A DNA stretch of 64,000 nucleotides from Ehretia macrophylla. Lineage: Eukaryota; Streptophyta; Magnoliopsida; Boraginales; Ehretiaceae. Positions within the stretch are counted from its first letter, which is position 1, and each line of letters starts with the position of its first letter. A program made the position numbers and the translations under genes. The stretch is taken from the NCBI GenBank assembly GCA_037974665.1, contig CM075765.1, positions 2,671,501 to 2,735,500 of the forward strand, given 5' to 3'. The notes under the pieces are model-generated. The model was not told the DNA's origin and did not search any database. It saw nothing but the letters and a program-made list of their open reading frames with translations. Below, piece after piece: positions 19,201 through 29,353 of the stretch.

Positions 19201-21195
19201 GTCTGGAAATTCGCTGAAGCAGGGCAGTTTGTGCAGTTGCACGAGTAAGGTCCTAACTTGTGGGATTTAGATCGGAATTGAGTTCAGCTTGAGGCTAAAA
19301 TTAACTACACTCGAAGAGATTTCTTTCTATGTCAAAATCAGAGGATTTGGAGATCAATAGATTAGGTTACGGATTTGCTAAAGTTAGCTTCTGCTAGAAA
19401 ACTTAGACTGTTTTCATTAATTTGTTATTTGTGTAGTCCATTGTTGTTGCTAAATAATTAAATTGTGAGTTTTGCCAAGGTATAATGTTATTTGGTGCAC
19501 ACTTAAGAAGGCTAATAAAGATATTTGGGAAAATGTGCTTAAAGCTCTTGAACCCTACTGCAAGGTTAATTGCAAAATGGATGATAAAGCATATTCTCGT
19601 GAAGTAAACTTGTTAGAATGCTAGATAAGTTAACCACAAAGATCTCGTATCAGTTGAACTGTAATTGATTCTAGGTTGTTCATAATTATAAATTCTAGTT
19701 AAATTGCTTCTAACTTGGACTGTTTACTTCATGTACGTGCTAAGTAATGTTTTACTTGCATTGTGTTATGCTAGTTTAAAGGCTAAGTGTTATATTTATA
19801 TGAGTAGGCTAAGGTTGCACATTTGAGCAAATTCAAGGAGATTTGGAGTGAATCTAAGTGATTATCTTACATAATTAGTCTAATCCAAGGTGAGGGAGTT
19901 ACATTATTTTGTGCATCTTAATTTGTTTTACTGCTCATGAATTGTATAGTTCAATATAATTGCTTATAATTACGTGTACTTTGATATGAATAGACTAAAT
20001 ATACACTTGTCTTTTATTTATATTGTTATATGGCTTATTTATTGTAAACTACATGCGAGGGCAACCTACTTTGTTGTCCCTCATTTATGTGATTCTTGAA
20101 TTATATTGCCATTGCTTGAATTATTGTGATCGAATATAGGGTTGCGCAACCTTTTCGGACATGGTAGCGTCGAGAAACACAGACAGCATCGGGCTTGCCG
20201 TGCTCCCTCGACTACCATGGTGCCTATTCCCTTCTCGCCTAGGCATACTCTATTACCCAAGAGGCGTGGTTCACTTGCTAGGCATGGACCTACCTTAGGA
20301 GAAAGGGTCGTAGGATCGGGATACATCCGGAGTATCCCAACTTGTTGGTGTATGGGTTTGCCGGCACTTGCGTGAAGTTCGTGGCTCGTGGTTCGAGTTT
20401 GAAGAATTGAAGTGGAACCGTATCCTTTTTAATGTGGTTAACTACTTGCTATTTAATCTTGTTGTTTATGTTATATATGTGATTTCTTGTATCTGCATAT
20501 CATAATGCACGCCCGGTATGTTGCATCACCTCCCTCACTGAGTAACCTAGTTACTCATTCCTCTTTTCAACATATTTCAGGAAAATTAAAGATTGAATTG
20601 CCTCCTGTGCGACCTGCTTGCTCTATCAGTGTGTAAAACATGGAAGAATGTGATCATGATATACTTGTATTGTATTTGAGACTTTGTGTCCATGTATGTA
20701 TTTATGTTATATCAAGGAATGTAATATTAAAGTTTTAGTTTGGTTGATGATTAGGTGCTAGTGGGCTTGTAATATCTTCTATTTTCTTTACTTTATTACT
20801 TAGTAGTGCATGCTTGTGTGGACGATGAAGACTAGTTAGTTTGGACACAAATTATAAGAAAGCTTGATTGATAGTATAGAGTCGTATGATAAGTGGAATA
20901 ACAAGATAGAACTTCAATGGATTTAATTTTGCATGCTTGTGTGATATGATGTGGGATTCTAAGGCTCGGATGGCCTCGATGAGCTGGTTGACTTTATGAA
21001 TCTTGAAAGTTAGGTTGTATGAATGGTTGATTGTGATTCAGGATTTGTATGTGACTGTTGGCAGGTTTTTAGATAGACCTACATATAGGGAAAACTCCGT
21101 CCGTTTTCTCTAAAATTTTGTGCCCGGGTTTGGATTTGGGTGAGAATAGCAAGATAAATAGGAGTCCTGGTCTCGTGAGGGATCGGGGCGTTACA
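19201..21195 (+). repeat. LTR2 solo LTR, duplication copy 1, 3' portion
   Basis: Continues the LTR2 sequence interrupted by E and ends GGGGCGTTACA at 21195. Bases 21196-21200 (GAGGA) correspond to the GAGGT target duplication seen in copy 2. It contains blocks shared with other LTR2-type copies, such as GGGTTGCGCAACC near 20140 and CATCGGGCTTGCC near 20188. Frames of 60-81 codons here are not supported as genes. Confidence 0.8.
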
Positions 21196-21982
21196 GAGGA
21201 TTCTAAGAAATGAATGGTATCCAGCCTCTGAGGCGGGGTATCCGTCTTTTTTTTAGACTACCTTCTGACTTGAGTAAGGAAAGGGTAGCGAGGGGATCGC
21301 GTACCTCACCCTTTAGCCATTTGTAGTCTCCAACAATGCAAAGGCAAGTACATGGGACAATATGATGTAAAAGGTTGCATCATAAAGGATCTAAGTATAG
21401 GTACTGATAGTCTCATTATGGTTGTAGTAATCTCTAGTTTTAACAATAACCGGGGATCTTCAAAGTCTGTGGAAATAGTGAGATTCTTAGAGAAGAATTC
21501 ACATATTGATGGAAACTTTATTAGATTTATAGTTGATTTGTGAAAAGACTGTAATAGGTTGGAAAAAGTTTCGAATAATAAGTAACCATTATCCTGTTAC
21601 TTAAGCCTAAATGTATACCTGACATTATGAATGGTGTTTGGATACAGTATTTTTATCAGAAAAATAAATATGGTTCTATTTATTGTTGGTTATCGATACT
21701 TTATTTGGTAACTACAAGAAAAGCTTCTTGCACAAGCTAGAGGAACCCAATCTCATCAAGAATCCAAACATATAGAAAAGGATTTTCTCACATTTTTTGA
21801 GAATTCCTTTCTTGAAAAGTAAAAGGATTTAACAGAAAGGCTCCTGTATATATTTTATAATTGACCCACTGATCCTGTAAAGATAGTTACGGTTGATCAC
21901 CATCTAAGAGAAGATAAGTATATGGATACGAATTTACTGTGTGCTAATCCTATAGTGCATAGCATTAGTGCAAGTAGGAGAT
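21196..21982 (+). pseudogene. Ty1/copia pol 3' remnant (RNase H end) and polypurine tract
   Basis: At 21727-21790 a reading frame gives LAQARGTQSHQESKHIEKD, matching the conserved copia RNase H block usually written IAQAKEPRSHQKSKHI. It is followed 180 bp later by a copia-like polypurine tract (AAGTAGGAGAT) and the LTR start TGTCAGGG. Upstream, 21352-21543 has a 63-codon frame that I do not recognise; it is preserved identically in copy 2 (55201-55392). The rest is too decayed to read. Confidence 0.6.
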
Positions 21983-22133
21983 TGTCAGGGATATGCCCTA
22001 ATGCTATAGATTAAATAACCTAATTGGGGTTTAATAAAAATATATGTGTTTGAATACACAATGACGTTTATAGAAATTCATATTCTCGGCCTTTATATGA
22101 ATGTGTCCTTGTGTTTATTGGAGAAGAAAAACA
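21983..22133 (+). repeat. Ty1/copia 3' LTR, 5' part (truncated by LINE L3)
   Basis: It starts TGTCAGGGATATGCCCTAA, a typical plant copia LTR opening, right after the polypurine tract. It is cut after about 150 bp by the poly(T) end of a minus-strand LINE. The rest of the LTR is not visible. Confidence 0.65.
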
Positions 22134-23436
22134 TTTTTTTTTTGTTAATTCAGTGTTTATTGAATCCAAAAAATACAGTACATGGGTACAGATCGGTTAC
22201 AAGGTGGCCGCGGCCAATTTGAAAAAAGACAAACAGATCACATCAAAAAAATGATGTAAAAATTTAGAGACCAACCAGAATGGAAAAAATCAATGCATCC
22301 AATCAGGTGGTTCTCTGTCAGAGTAGTCCTCAAAGGCATCTGTTTCATGAGCAGGGCCAGAAATGGACTAAAGAATATCCTTGCGCATTTTTTCGCGTGC
22401 TTTAAAATCGATCTTATTCTTGCCACGAGAATTGAAATCATCAGAAGACTTCCTACCTCTTTGGGAGAAAATGGCTTGGGCATTTCTATAAGCTTTTTGA
22501 GGATACTTTGGATTTTTCCTTGCTTGGTCCATAGATTTACCAGGAATGGGAGGAGTTGCATTCTTGTTTGCAACATTTCGTTGACTAGTTGATGCAGCAG
22601 TTGGGTCAATTGGCTGCATAGTACCAATTTCTGGATTCTCCGAGAAAACATCAAACTTGTTTTTGGTAAAGGCTGTAGTTGAAGAAGTCTTGTTATTCTT
22701 CTTCGAAACATTGGTAGCGGTCTTCCACTCATTTTCTTTGGTAACTTTCTCAGATTGGGTAACATTTTGCACTGGAGCGGAAACTGTTTCCACTGGAACG
22801 GATACTATTTCCTTTGGGATGGCAGTACAGGTCACCTCATTATGACCGAAAACCTTGCAGTAAGTGCATTTCTTTGGTTTCCAAGTGTACTCAATTTGAA
22901 TTTCGGCAACTGACCCATCAAGAAGCCTAACCGAAGTAGACTTCGGGAACTCCTTTTCAACATTCATTTCGACACAAACTCGTGCATACCCTAAGTGTCG
23001 GCGAGAAGCAGTAAGGGAATCCATTTGAAGAGGAATAGCAATGGTTCTTGACACATAACTGAGACCATCTTGATCCCACAAATCCAGTGGAACATCAATA
23101 AGTTTGAGCCAAATTGGAACTCTATTACATTGTAGATTAATCAACTGAGTACCTGGAGTCCAACGTCTCAACAAGAGAGGACGGTGATAAACATGCTAGA
23201 GCTCTTCAAGAACCATATCACAGATAGCTTCCGTCTCAAATTGAAACACAGACATGTCAGATTCAGTAGATCTGATGTCTACCGGACCAAATTTTTTCCA
23301 TTTTGTGTCGACCATTTGTTGAATCAAGAAGAATGGAGGTGGTTTGTCAAGAATTGACCAATCAAGAAGCGTTGCCAGTGTGTAGCTCCAGCATGAAAAA
23401 TTTCAGGAGGAGGAAAAGCAATTGGTTTACCATCCT
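22134..23436 (-). mobile_element. LINE-derived ORF1-only retroposon L3 (copy 1)
   Basis: On the minus strand it ends with a poly(A) tail (22134-22143 on plus as T10), polyadenylation signal at 22156-22161, and an ORF1 stop at 22368. No ORF2 follows. Its 5' side is cut by an F-type LTR at 23437. It inserted into the copia 3' LTR. The duplicate is 55983-57288. Confidence 0.85.
22368..23436 (-). pseudogene. LINE ORF1 (DUF4283-like plus CCHC knuckle), 5'-truncated, copy 1
   Basis: The frame covers the DUF4283-like region (IKDGKPIAF... PLDLWDQDGLSYVS... LGYARVCVEM), a CCHC knuckle CTYCKVFGHNEVTC, and a basic tail (RGRKSSDDFNSRGK). A TGG-to-TAG change within the conserved LWHVYHRPLLLRR block (about 23198) interrupts the N-terminal part, and the far 5' region also has a 1-bp loss relative to copy 2 (near 23349). 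The part from 23174 to 22368 is open (268 codons). This lineage diverges clearly from L1 and L2, so it is a separate source copy. Confidence 0.75.
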
Positions 23437-23713
23437 TGATACGAACCTGGTCAACATGTGCCAAGACCCAACACCAAGATTGGTAAAACAAACCCAAGAT
23501 CTTTCAAGAATGGATGGAACCGCGACCCTTTGCCTAGCAAGACAAGAACCTTGGTATAGTGAATATGATGGAAACCGCGACCCGTTGCTTAGAAAAGCAA
23601 GAACCTTGGTATGGTGAAGACGCCACAAATGGGGATGGAAATCCGCTTGATAAGTCAAGGTTGAACGACACAAGGAATCCCTTGATAAGTTCGAAAGAGT
23701 CTCTTGGAGAACT
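23437..23713 (-). repeat. truncated F-type LTR fragment at the duplication breakpoint
   Basis: The terminal 277 bp of a family-1 LTR, colinear with 57289-57563 in copy 2, where the LTR continues. Here it stops at GAGAACTC and joins a plus-strand LTR fragment, so it is the minus arm of a fold-back palindrome. Confidence 0.9.
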
Positions 23714-23964
23714 CATCAAGGGATTCCTTGTGGCGTTCAACCTTGACTTATCAAGCGGATTTCCATCCCCGTTTGTGGCATCTTCACCATACCAAGGTTC
23801 TAGCTTTGCTAAGCAACGGGTCGCGGTTTCCATCATATTCACTATACCAAGGTTCTTGTCTTACTAGGCAAAGGGTTGTGGTTCCATCCATTCTTGAAAG
23901 GTCTTGGGTTTGTTTTACCAATCTTGGTGTTGGGTCCGGGCACATGTTGACCAGGTTCGTATCA
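23714..23964 (+). repeat. 5' LTR fragment of element G
   Basis: Only R/U5 sequence remains (from ATCAAGGGATTCC to GGTTCGTATCA). With no U3 it has no TATA box, so this copy lacks its own promoter. It forms the plus arm of the fold-back with 23437-23687. Confidence 0.88.
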
Positions 23965-24768
23965 GTTGGTAATCAGAGCTTAGGTTTATCAGGTTTGCCT
24001 ATCTTTTTTCTTGTTTTCTTGGTCAATTCGTGTGTCTAGGTTTAGGTATTTAAATTCCTTTATTCGTTCGTGATTGAGTCTTGTTTCAATTCCTTTTCTT
24101 GATTCCTTGTTCTTGCTAGTTTTTCAATTCTGTGTCTTTCTAGTTTTCAATTCCTTTTCTTGCTAGGATTTTTTTCAATTCCGTTTCTTGTTTTCAGTTG
24201 GCCAAATAGAATCTTGAATTAGGGTTTCTTGTGCTTCTAAACTTGAGTTCTTGTTATTCTTTCATTGGTTTGGTTTCTGAAAAATAAAGAAAAGAAAGAA
24301 AAAAAAAAGTCAAGAAAATACAGAAAAACAGAAAAAAAAAATAGAGGCAGAAATTTATTTTCATTGAATTAGCCCTCAAGACTAAACTTTTCTGAAGGAA
24401 AACGGTGTTCTGCGCAGAACCCATAGTAAACTATGGGCACCACCCTCTTAGCTCCAAATTCCATCGTTTAGTATGAGTTCTGGGCGTTTTTGTGATTTCT
24501 ATTAGATTTTTCTCAACTTTCCTTATTTTTCTAGGTTTCCTTCTTCGAGTTTTGGTCAATTTTCTTTCTCTAACCTTGTTTTCAGAGTCTTAGACGTCTG
24601 AAAAAAAAAGTCAGGTTCCGAAATTGATTATTACGCTGCTTGGTATTCTTGGTAAGTTCTAGGGACTTGAAGGAGAATACGATAGGAAAAAGGCAGAGTG
24701 TGTGAGATTATTAGAGGGTAAAAGCCAAAGTGAGTTGAGCGAAACACGTGAGGGAGTGAAATTCAATC
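23965..24768 (+). other. leader of element G with compensatory stem-loop
   Basis: Primer binding site TGGTAATCAGAGC at 23967-23979. The stem-loop at 24420-24437 reads CCCATAG-TAAA-CTATGGG; relative to CCCACAG/CTGTGGG in other copies both sides of one pair changed, preserving pairing. The inverted telo-box pair is half lost here. A conserved block precedes the ATG at 24769. Confidence 0.8.
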
Positions 24769-25994
24769 ATGGCTCATAATCAAGAGGATGACACAAAAGC
24801 AGAAGCTCAACAACCAGTTCTGAATTTACAGTTGCAAGCTTTTTTGGGAGAGATGAGACGGATGATGAGAGCTGAATTTGAACAAATACATGAGAGGTTA
24901 GAACAAATATATAAGGTCAAGCCCAATTCCAAACAATCCACCAATGACATGACCTCCCAAGGTAAATCAGCTTCTACTACGACTCAATCTAGTGAGATTA
25001 GATGTTTTAAATGTCAGGGATGGGGACACATAGGAAGCCAATGCCCAAACAAGCAAGCATTGGTAGTCTTGGAGAGTGGTGAGATTGAGTCCAAAGACGA
25101 AATGCATTTTGATGACATACCCATACTAGGAGACACCACGGAGGTTGAAGAAGAGTTTGGGGCAGATTATGGAGAGTTGCTTGGACTAGTGACCCGACGA
25201 CACTTAAGCTTGCAAGCTGAAGAAGAGGAAGAAGTAGTGCAACATGAGAACATCTTTCATACTCGCTGCCACGTGGAAGATAAGGTATGTAGTGTTATTA
25301 TTGATGGTGGTAGTTGTACTAATGTTGCTAGTGCTTCTATGGTTGAAAAGCTAGGGCTCAACACAGTTAAGCACCCACGTCCATACAAACTGCAGAGACT
25401 GAAGAATTGTGATGAAGGACGGGTTACAAAGCAGGATGTTGTACCGTTTCGAATTGGAAAGTATAAAGATGAGGTATTGTGTGATGTGGTAGGAAGACCG
25501 TGGCAATTTGATCGACGTGTTCAGCATGATGGCTTCACCAATAAGTGCACATTCATGTTCAATCAGCGGTCAATCACTCTAGTTTCCATAACACCAATTA
25601 TGAGAGTGAACAAAAGAATTTGAGAGAACAAAAGAATTTGAGTGAGCAAAAGATTGAGAGTGAAAAGAAAAAAAGCAAGGTCGAATTAGGAAAGGTAGAG
25701 AGGAAAGAAAAGAATTCAACCAATGAGGTAAAAATAGAGGGAAAGCAAAGAAATTTTTATGCAAAAGCAAGTGAGGTTAAGAGAGCTTTGATTTCAAAAA
25801 GGCCAAAGATTATACTTATGTACAAAGAGGCTCTTTTAAACACTAACCAACTTTACTCTGTATTGCATAGTGTTTCTTTCTTGCAGGATTTTGAGGAAGT
25901 GTTTCCTGCGGATGTACCACATGGTCTACCACCTAGGCTGGTCTTTAAACCTGGTGGATTTGAGGACAAATCCTTCTCAAGAGGGGGGGAATGA
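24769..25994 (+). pseudogene. delta-CA Gag-protease of element G, frameshifted
   Basis: The N-terminal region (MAHNQEDDTKAEAQQP, then a coiled-coil-prone segment) runs directly into the linker before the zinc knuckle. The roughly 230-residue capsid core of other copies is absent. The knuckle CFKCQGWGHIGSQC is intact and the protease motif IIDGGS is present, but TMHAGHLLL of the second protease motif is missing. Near 25597 about 7 bp are lost relative to D, so the first frame ends at 25623 and the rest is read from 25545 in another frame, through the NLxEQK repeats to the TGA at 25992-25994, which is the LTR start. Confidence 0.8.
25979..25991 (+). other. polypurine tract of element G
   Basis: AAGAG, seven G and AA, adjacent to the 3' LTR (TGATGTGAACC) and overlapping the end of the frame. 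Confidence 0.85.
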
Positions 25995-26803
25995 TGTGAA
26001 CCAGCCATCCACATTTATTGCACCATTTGTATGAATTTTTCAGCAAAGATTCAAGTCAAGATTCTATTTTCAAGATTCAAGAACTTCAAGATTCTTCAAG
26101 AAGTTTCAAGAAGATTTGAAGATTTAGTCAAGATTTGATTTCTTTGTAATTCTATCCTAGTTTTAGTTTTTAGATTTAATTTAATTTCCTATGGACGAAT
26201 TTAGGTATTCACACTAAGAGAGAGACTTTCTTGGGCTACAAGATTAGGTGTTCACACTAGAAAGGAGCTTTTCTTGGGCTGCAAGTTCGCTTCCTTTTTA
26301 GTTACTATTTACATCACTATTCACGTGAATAGTTAATAGGAGTCTTTTCTTGGTCTCCAAGTTTGTTTCCTTTGACCTAGTTACTATTCACGTTTTTCCT
26401 ACTTGGGCTAGGGTTTAGGAGTCCTTTTCCAAGCAGGATACTTATTTGAATTTGCCTATATAAGGCACTTTTTGTGATAATAAAGTTAGACAATTCTGAA
26501 ATAAAATTGTGAGATTATTCTCCTTGAGTTCTCCAAGAGACTCTTTCGAACTTATCAAGGGATTCCTTGTGGCGTTCAACCTTGACTTATCAAGCGGATT
26601 TCCATCCCCGTTTGTGGCGTCTTCACCATACCAAGGTTCTTGCTTTGCTAAGCAACGGGTTGCGGTTTCCATCATATTCACTATACCAAGGTTCTTGTCT
26701 TGCTAGGCAAAGGGTCGCGGTTCCATCCATTCTTGAAAGGTCTTGGGTTTGTTTTACCAATCTTGGTGTTGGGTCCGGGCACATGTTGACCAGGTTCGTA
26801 TCA
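25992..26803 (+). repeat. 3' LTR of element G
   Basis: 812 bp, long-LTR type with the duplicated U5 unit. It begins TGATGTGAACC (one change from TGATGCG) and ends GGTTCGTATCA. The right flank is AATTG. Confidence 0.92.
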
Positions 26804-27241
26804 AATTGGAAGTGTAGTACAGTTGGTTTATGGATTGGGTACCTTGTATCTCGTTTGTGCATTGAATTGAACCAATGAACCAAGGGGTCATATGAACGAA
26901 GTATTGATTAAGCGTGTTTAAGTGTGTTGGATAGTCTTAGATAGGCTAATTAGTGATTATGATGCATTTATGGTGTTGATTTGGTGATCGGGTCTGGTAG
27001 TTGTAGTACAAATAGACAAAGGGTCGTTTTGGGATTTAATGGTAGTCGTAGTTAAAAGCGGCTTTTCTTGGCTTATAATGGGATCATTGTCACACCCCAA
27101 CTCGACCCCACCTACAATCAGTCAGGACGCAACAAAATTTCGACAGTATAACAATAGTAATTAGAACACCGAGGCTCTAAACCAACCTCTTCACAACTCA
27201 TACAACCAACTCCACAAACATTCAACAATAAACAACCCAAC
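26804..27241. other. unassigned intergenic sequence, with an LTR-like start at 27088
   Basis: No gene is seen. Bases 27088-27098 (TGTCACACCCC) look like the start of a plant Ty3/gypsy-type LTR, but I could not find its matching end. Bases 27230-27241 (AAACAACCCAAC) are the left target duplication of LINE L2. Confidence 0.5.
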
Positions 27242-27724
27242 ATTGGAATTGAACTTCTTTGACAATTTCAAAATCAAGGATGGGAGAACAATTGCTATTC
27301 TGCCTGAAAGTGTCTTCCAGGAAGGTGCTCAACATTGGAATTGCTGCCTTATTAGTCAATTTATCGGTCAGCCACCCCATTTCTTCTTAATTAGGGGAAT
27401 GGTAGATACTCAATGGAAAAAGTTTGGCCACGTTGATATTCAATCTAATGACTTTGGGTTGTTTGTGTTCCGTTTTCAATCACAAGAATTTTGCGACCGT
27501 GTGATGCAAAAGCTATGGCATGTCCACCACCGCCCTCTTCTCTTAAGACGTTAGAAAATTGGCCTCCAACTCATTAAGATTAACTCCGAGCAGGTGCCAA
27601 TGTGGTTAAGATGAGAAATGTCCCACTTGATCTACTAAACAAAGATGGTCTCAGTTATGCCTCAAGCACAATTGGTCTCCCTCTTCAAATGGATTCCAAA
27701 ACTGCCTCACGCTCACATCTCGGT
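27242..27724 (+). pseudogene. LINE L2 ORF1, N-terminal part
   Basis: The first frame (27249 to a TAG at 27553-27555) covers the DUF4283-like region: FKIKDGRTIAILP, QHWNCCLISQFIGQPPHFFL, DTQWKKFGHVDIQS and the conserved LWHVHHRPLLLRR. The TAG replaces the Trp codon expected next. Beyond it the similarity continues (KIGLQLIKIN, PMWLR) with further stops until element C at 27725. This is the most 5'-extended ORF1 in the window. Confidence 0.75.
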
Positions 27725-28475
27725 TAATCCGAACCAACCATCCACATTCATTGCCCCATTTGGATTAATTTTCCAGCAAAGATTCAAGTCAAGGTTCTAT
27801 TTTCAAGATTCAAGAACTTCAAGATTCTTCAAGAAGTTTCAAGAAGATTTGAAGATTTGGTCAAGATTTGATTTCTTTGTAATTCTATCTTAGTTTTGGT
27901 TTTAGTATTAATTTGAATTCTAGTTTATTAGGTGTTTATACTAGGAAAATTACTTTCTTGGGCTGCAAGAATAGGTGTTCATACTAGAAATGAGCTTTTC
28001 TTGGGCTGCAAGTTTGCTTCCTTTTTAGTTACTATTCACGTTACTATTCACGTGAATAGTAAATAGGAGTCTTTTCTTGGTCTTCAAGTTTGTTTCCTTT
28101 GACCTAGTTACTATTCACGTTTTTCCTACTTGGGCTAGGGTTTAGGAGTCCTTTTCCAAGCAGGATACTTATTTGTTATTGCCTATATAAGGCACTTTTT
28201 GTGATAATAAAGTTAGACAACTTTGATATTAAATTTGTGAGATTATTCTCCTTAAGTTCTCAAGAACTTTTTCGAACTTATCAAGATTATTCTTGTGGCG
28301 TTCAACTCTGACTTATCAAACGAGATCTCCATCCTCGTTTGTGGCGTCCTCAACTATACCAAGGTTCTAGCTTTGCTAAGCATAGGGTCGAGGTTCCATC
28401 CATTCCTGAAAGGTCTTGGGGTCGTTTGCCATATTTGGTGTTGGGTCGCGTCACATGTTGGCGTGGTTCGTATCA
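27725..28475 (+). repeat. 5' LTR of element C (751-bp type)
   Basis: Heat-shock array at 27827-27846, G-box palindrome at 28043-28060, TATA box at 28184-28190, one R/U5 unit, end GGTTCGTATCA. Confidence 0.92.
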
Positions 28476-29353
28476 GTTGGTATCAGAGCTTAGGTTTAGC
28501 AGGTTTGCCTATCCTTTTCTTGTTTTTCTTGGTTAATTCCTTGAGTCTAGGTCTAGTTTTTAATTCCTTTCTTCGTTCTTGATTGTGTCTTGCTTCCAAT
28601 TCGTTTTCTTGGTTGTGTCTTGATTCCGTTCTTGTTCTTTTAATTTCGTGTCTTGAGTCTTGTTCTCCGTTTCTTGAGTCTTGTCTTCAATTTTGTTTTC
28701 TTTCTTTCAATTTCATTTCTTGTTAAGCTTTCAATTGGCCAAACCCTACAATCTTGAATTAGGGTTTCTTGTGTTTCTAAATTCGAAGTCTTGGTTACTT
28801 GCTCATTGTCTTTGTTTCTGAAAATCAAGAAAAGAACATCAAGAAAGAAAAGAAACTTCAAGAAAAGAAAAAAAAATTCAGAGCTGAAAAAAAAAAAAAA
28901 AAAGGCAAAACAGTGAACAGTAAAAAACTTGTTTTTGTTGAATTAGCCTTCGTGGCCAAGCTTTTCTGAAGGGAAACGACGTTCTGAGCATAACCCGCTG
29001 TGGGCACCACCCTCGTAGGGCCAAATTCCAACATTTGCTATGATTTTTGGGCATTTTTGTGTTTTAGAATAGGGTTTTTGCAACTTTCCTTATTTCTCTA
29101 GGTTTCCTTCTTTGAGTTTTATTCAAGTTTCTTTCTCTAACCTTGTTTCCAGAGTCTTAGAGGTCTAAAAAAAAAATCATCAAATTTTGAAAAAAAAAGT
29201 TATACGCTGCTTTAGTGCCTATCTTGGTACTCTTGATTAGTTCTAGGGAACTTGAAGGAGAATACGAGAGGAAAAAGGCAGAGTGCGTGAGATTAATAGA
29301 GGGTAAAAGCCAAATTGAGTTGAGTGAAACACGTGAGGGAGTGAAATTTAATC
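28476..29353 (+). other. leader of element C, stem-loop lost
   Basis: A perfect primer binding site TGGTATCAGAGC lies at 28478-28489. The CCCACAGC/GCTGTGGG stem-loop is collapsed to CCCGCTGTGGG at 28994-29004, losing the 5' arm; the same lesion is seen in D' near 44012-44022. Poly(A) runs lie near 28868-28903. Confidence 0.8.

Larger units (their letters stand above)
23714..26803 (+). mobile_element. element G: capsid-deleted (delta-CA) gag-pro LTR element, 5' LTR truncated
   Basis: G has a 5' LTR fragment (23714-23964), variant primer binding site (23967-23979), leader, a shortened gag-pro frame, polypurine tract and a full 812-bp 3' LTR (25992-26803). The left 560 bp of the 5' LTR were lost at the palindromic junction, so no left target duplication can be seen. 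It belongs with F and H to the subfamily lacking the capsid core. Confidence 0.88.

Noticed and set aside
20142..20375. 77-codon frame with RNLFGHGSVEKHRQHR, also at 53989-54222
   Set aside because: Inside LTR2, with related blocks in other LTR2 copies on either strand that do not keep the frame.
22238..22765. 175-codon alternative frame in LINE L3
   Set aside because: It overlaps ORF1 in another frame, is low-complexity and lacks any recognised motif.
28478..28489. Possible tRNA-Met gene at the TGGTATCAGAGC sites
   Set aside because: Only the 12-nt complement of the tRNA 3' end is present, next to LTRs; it is a primer binding site with no tRNA cloverleaf.
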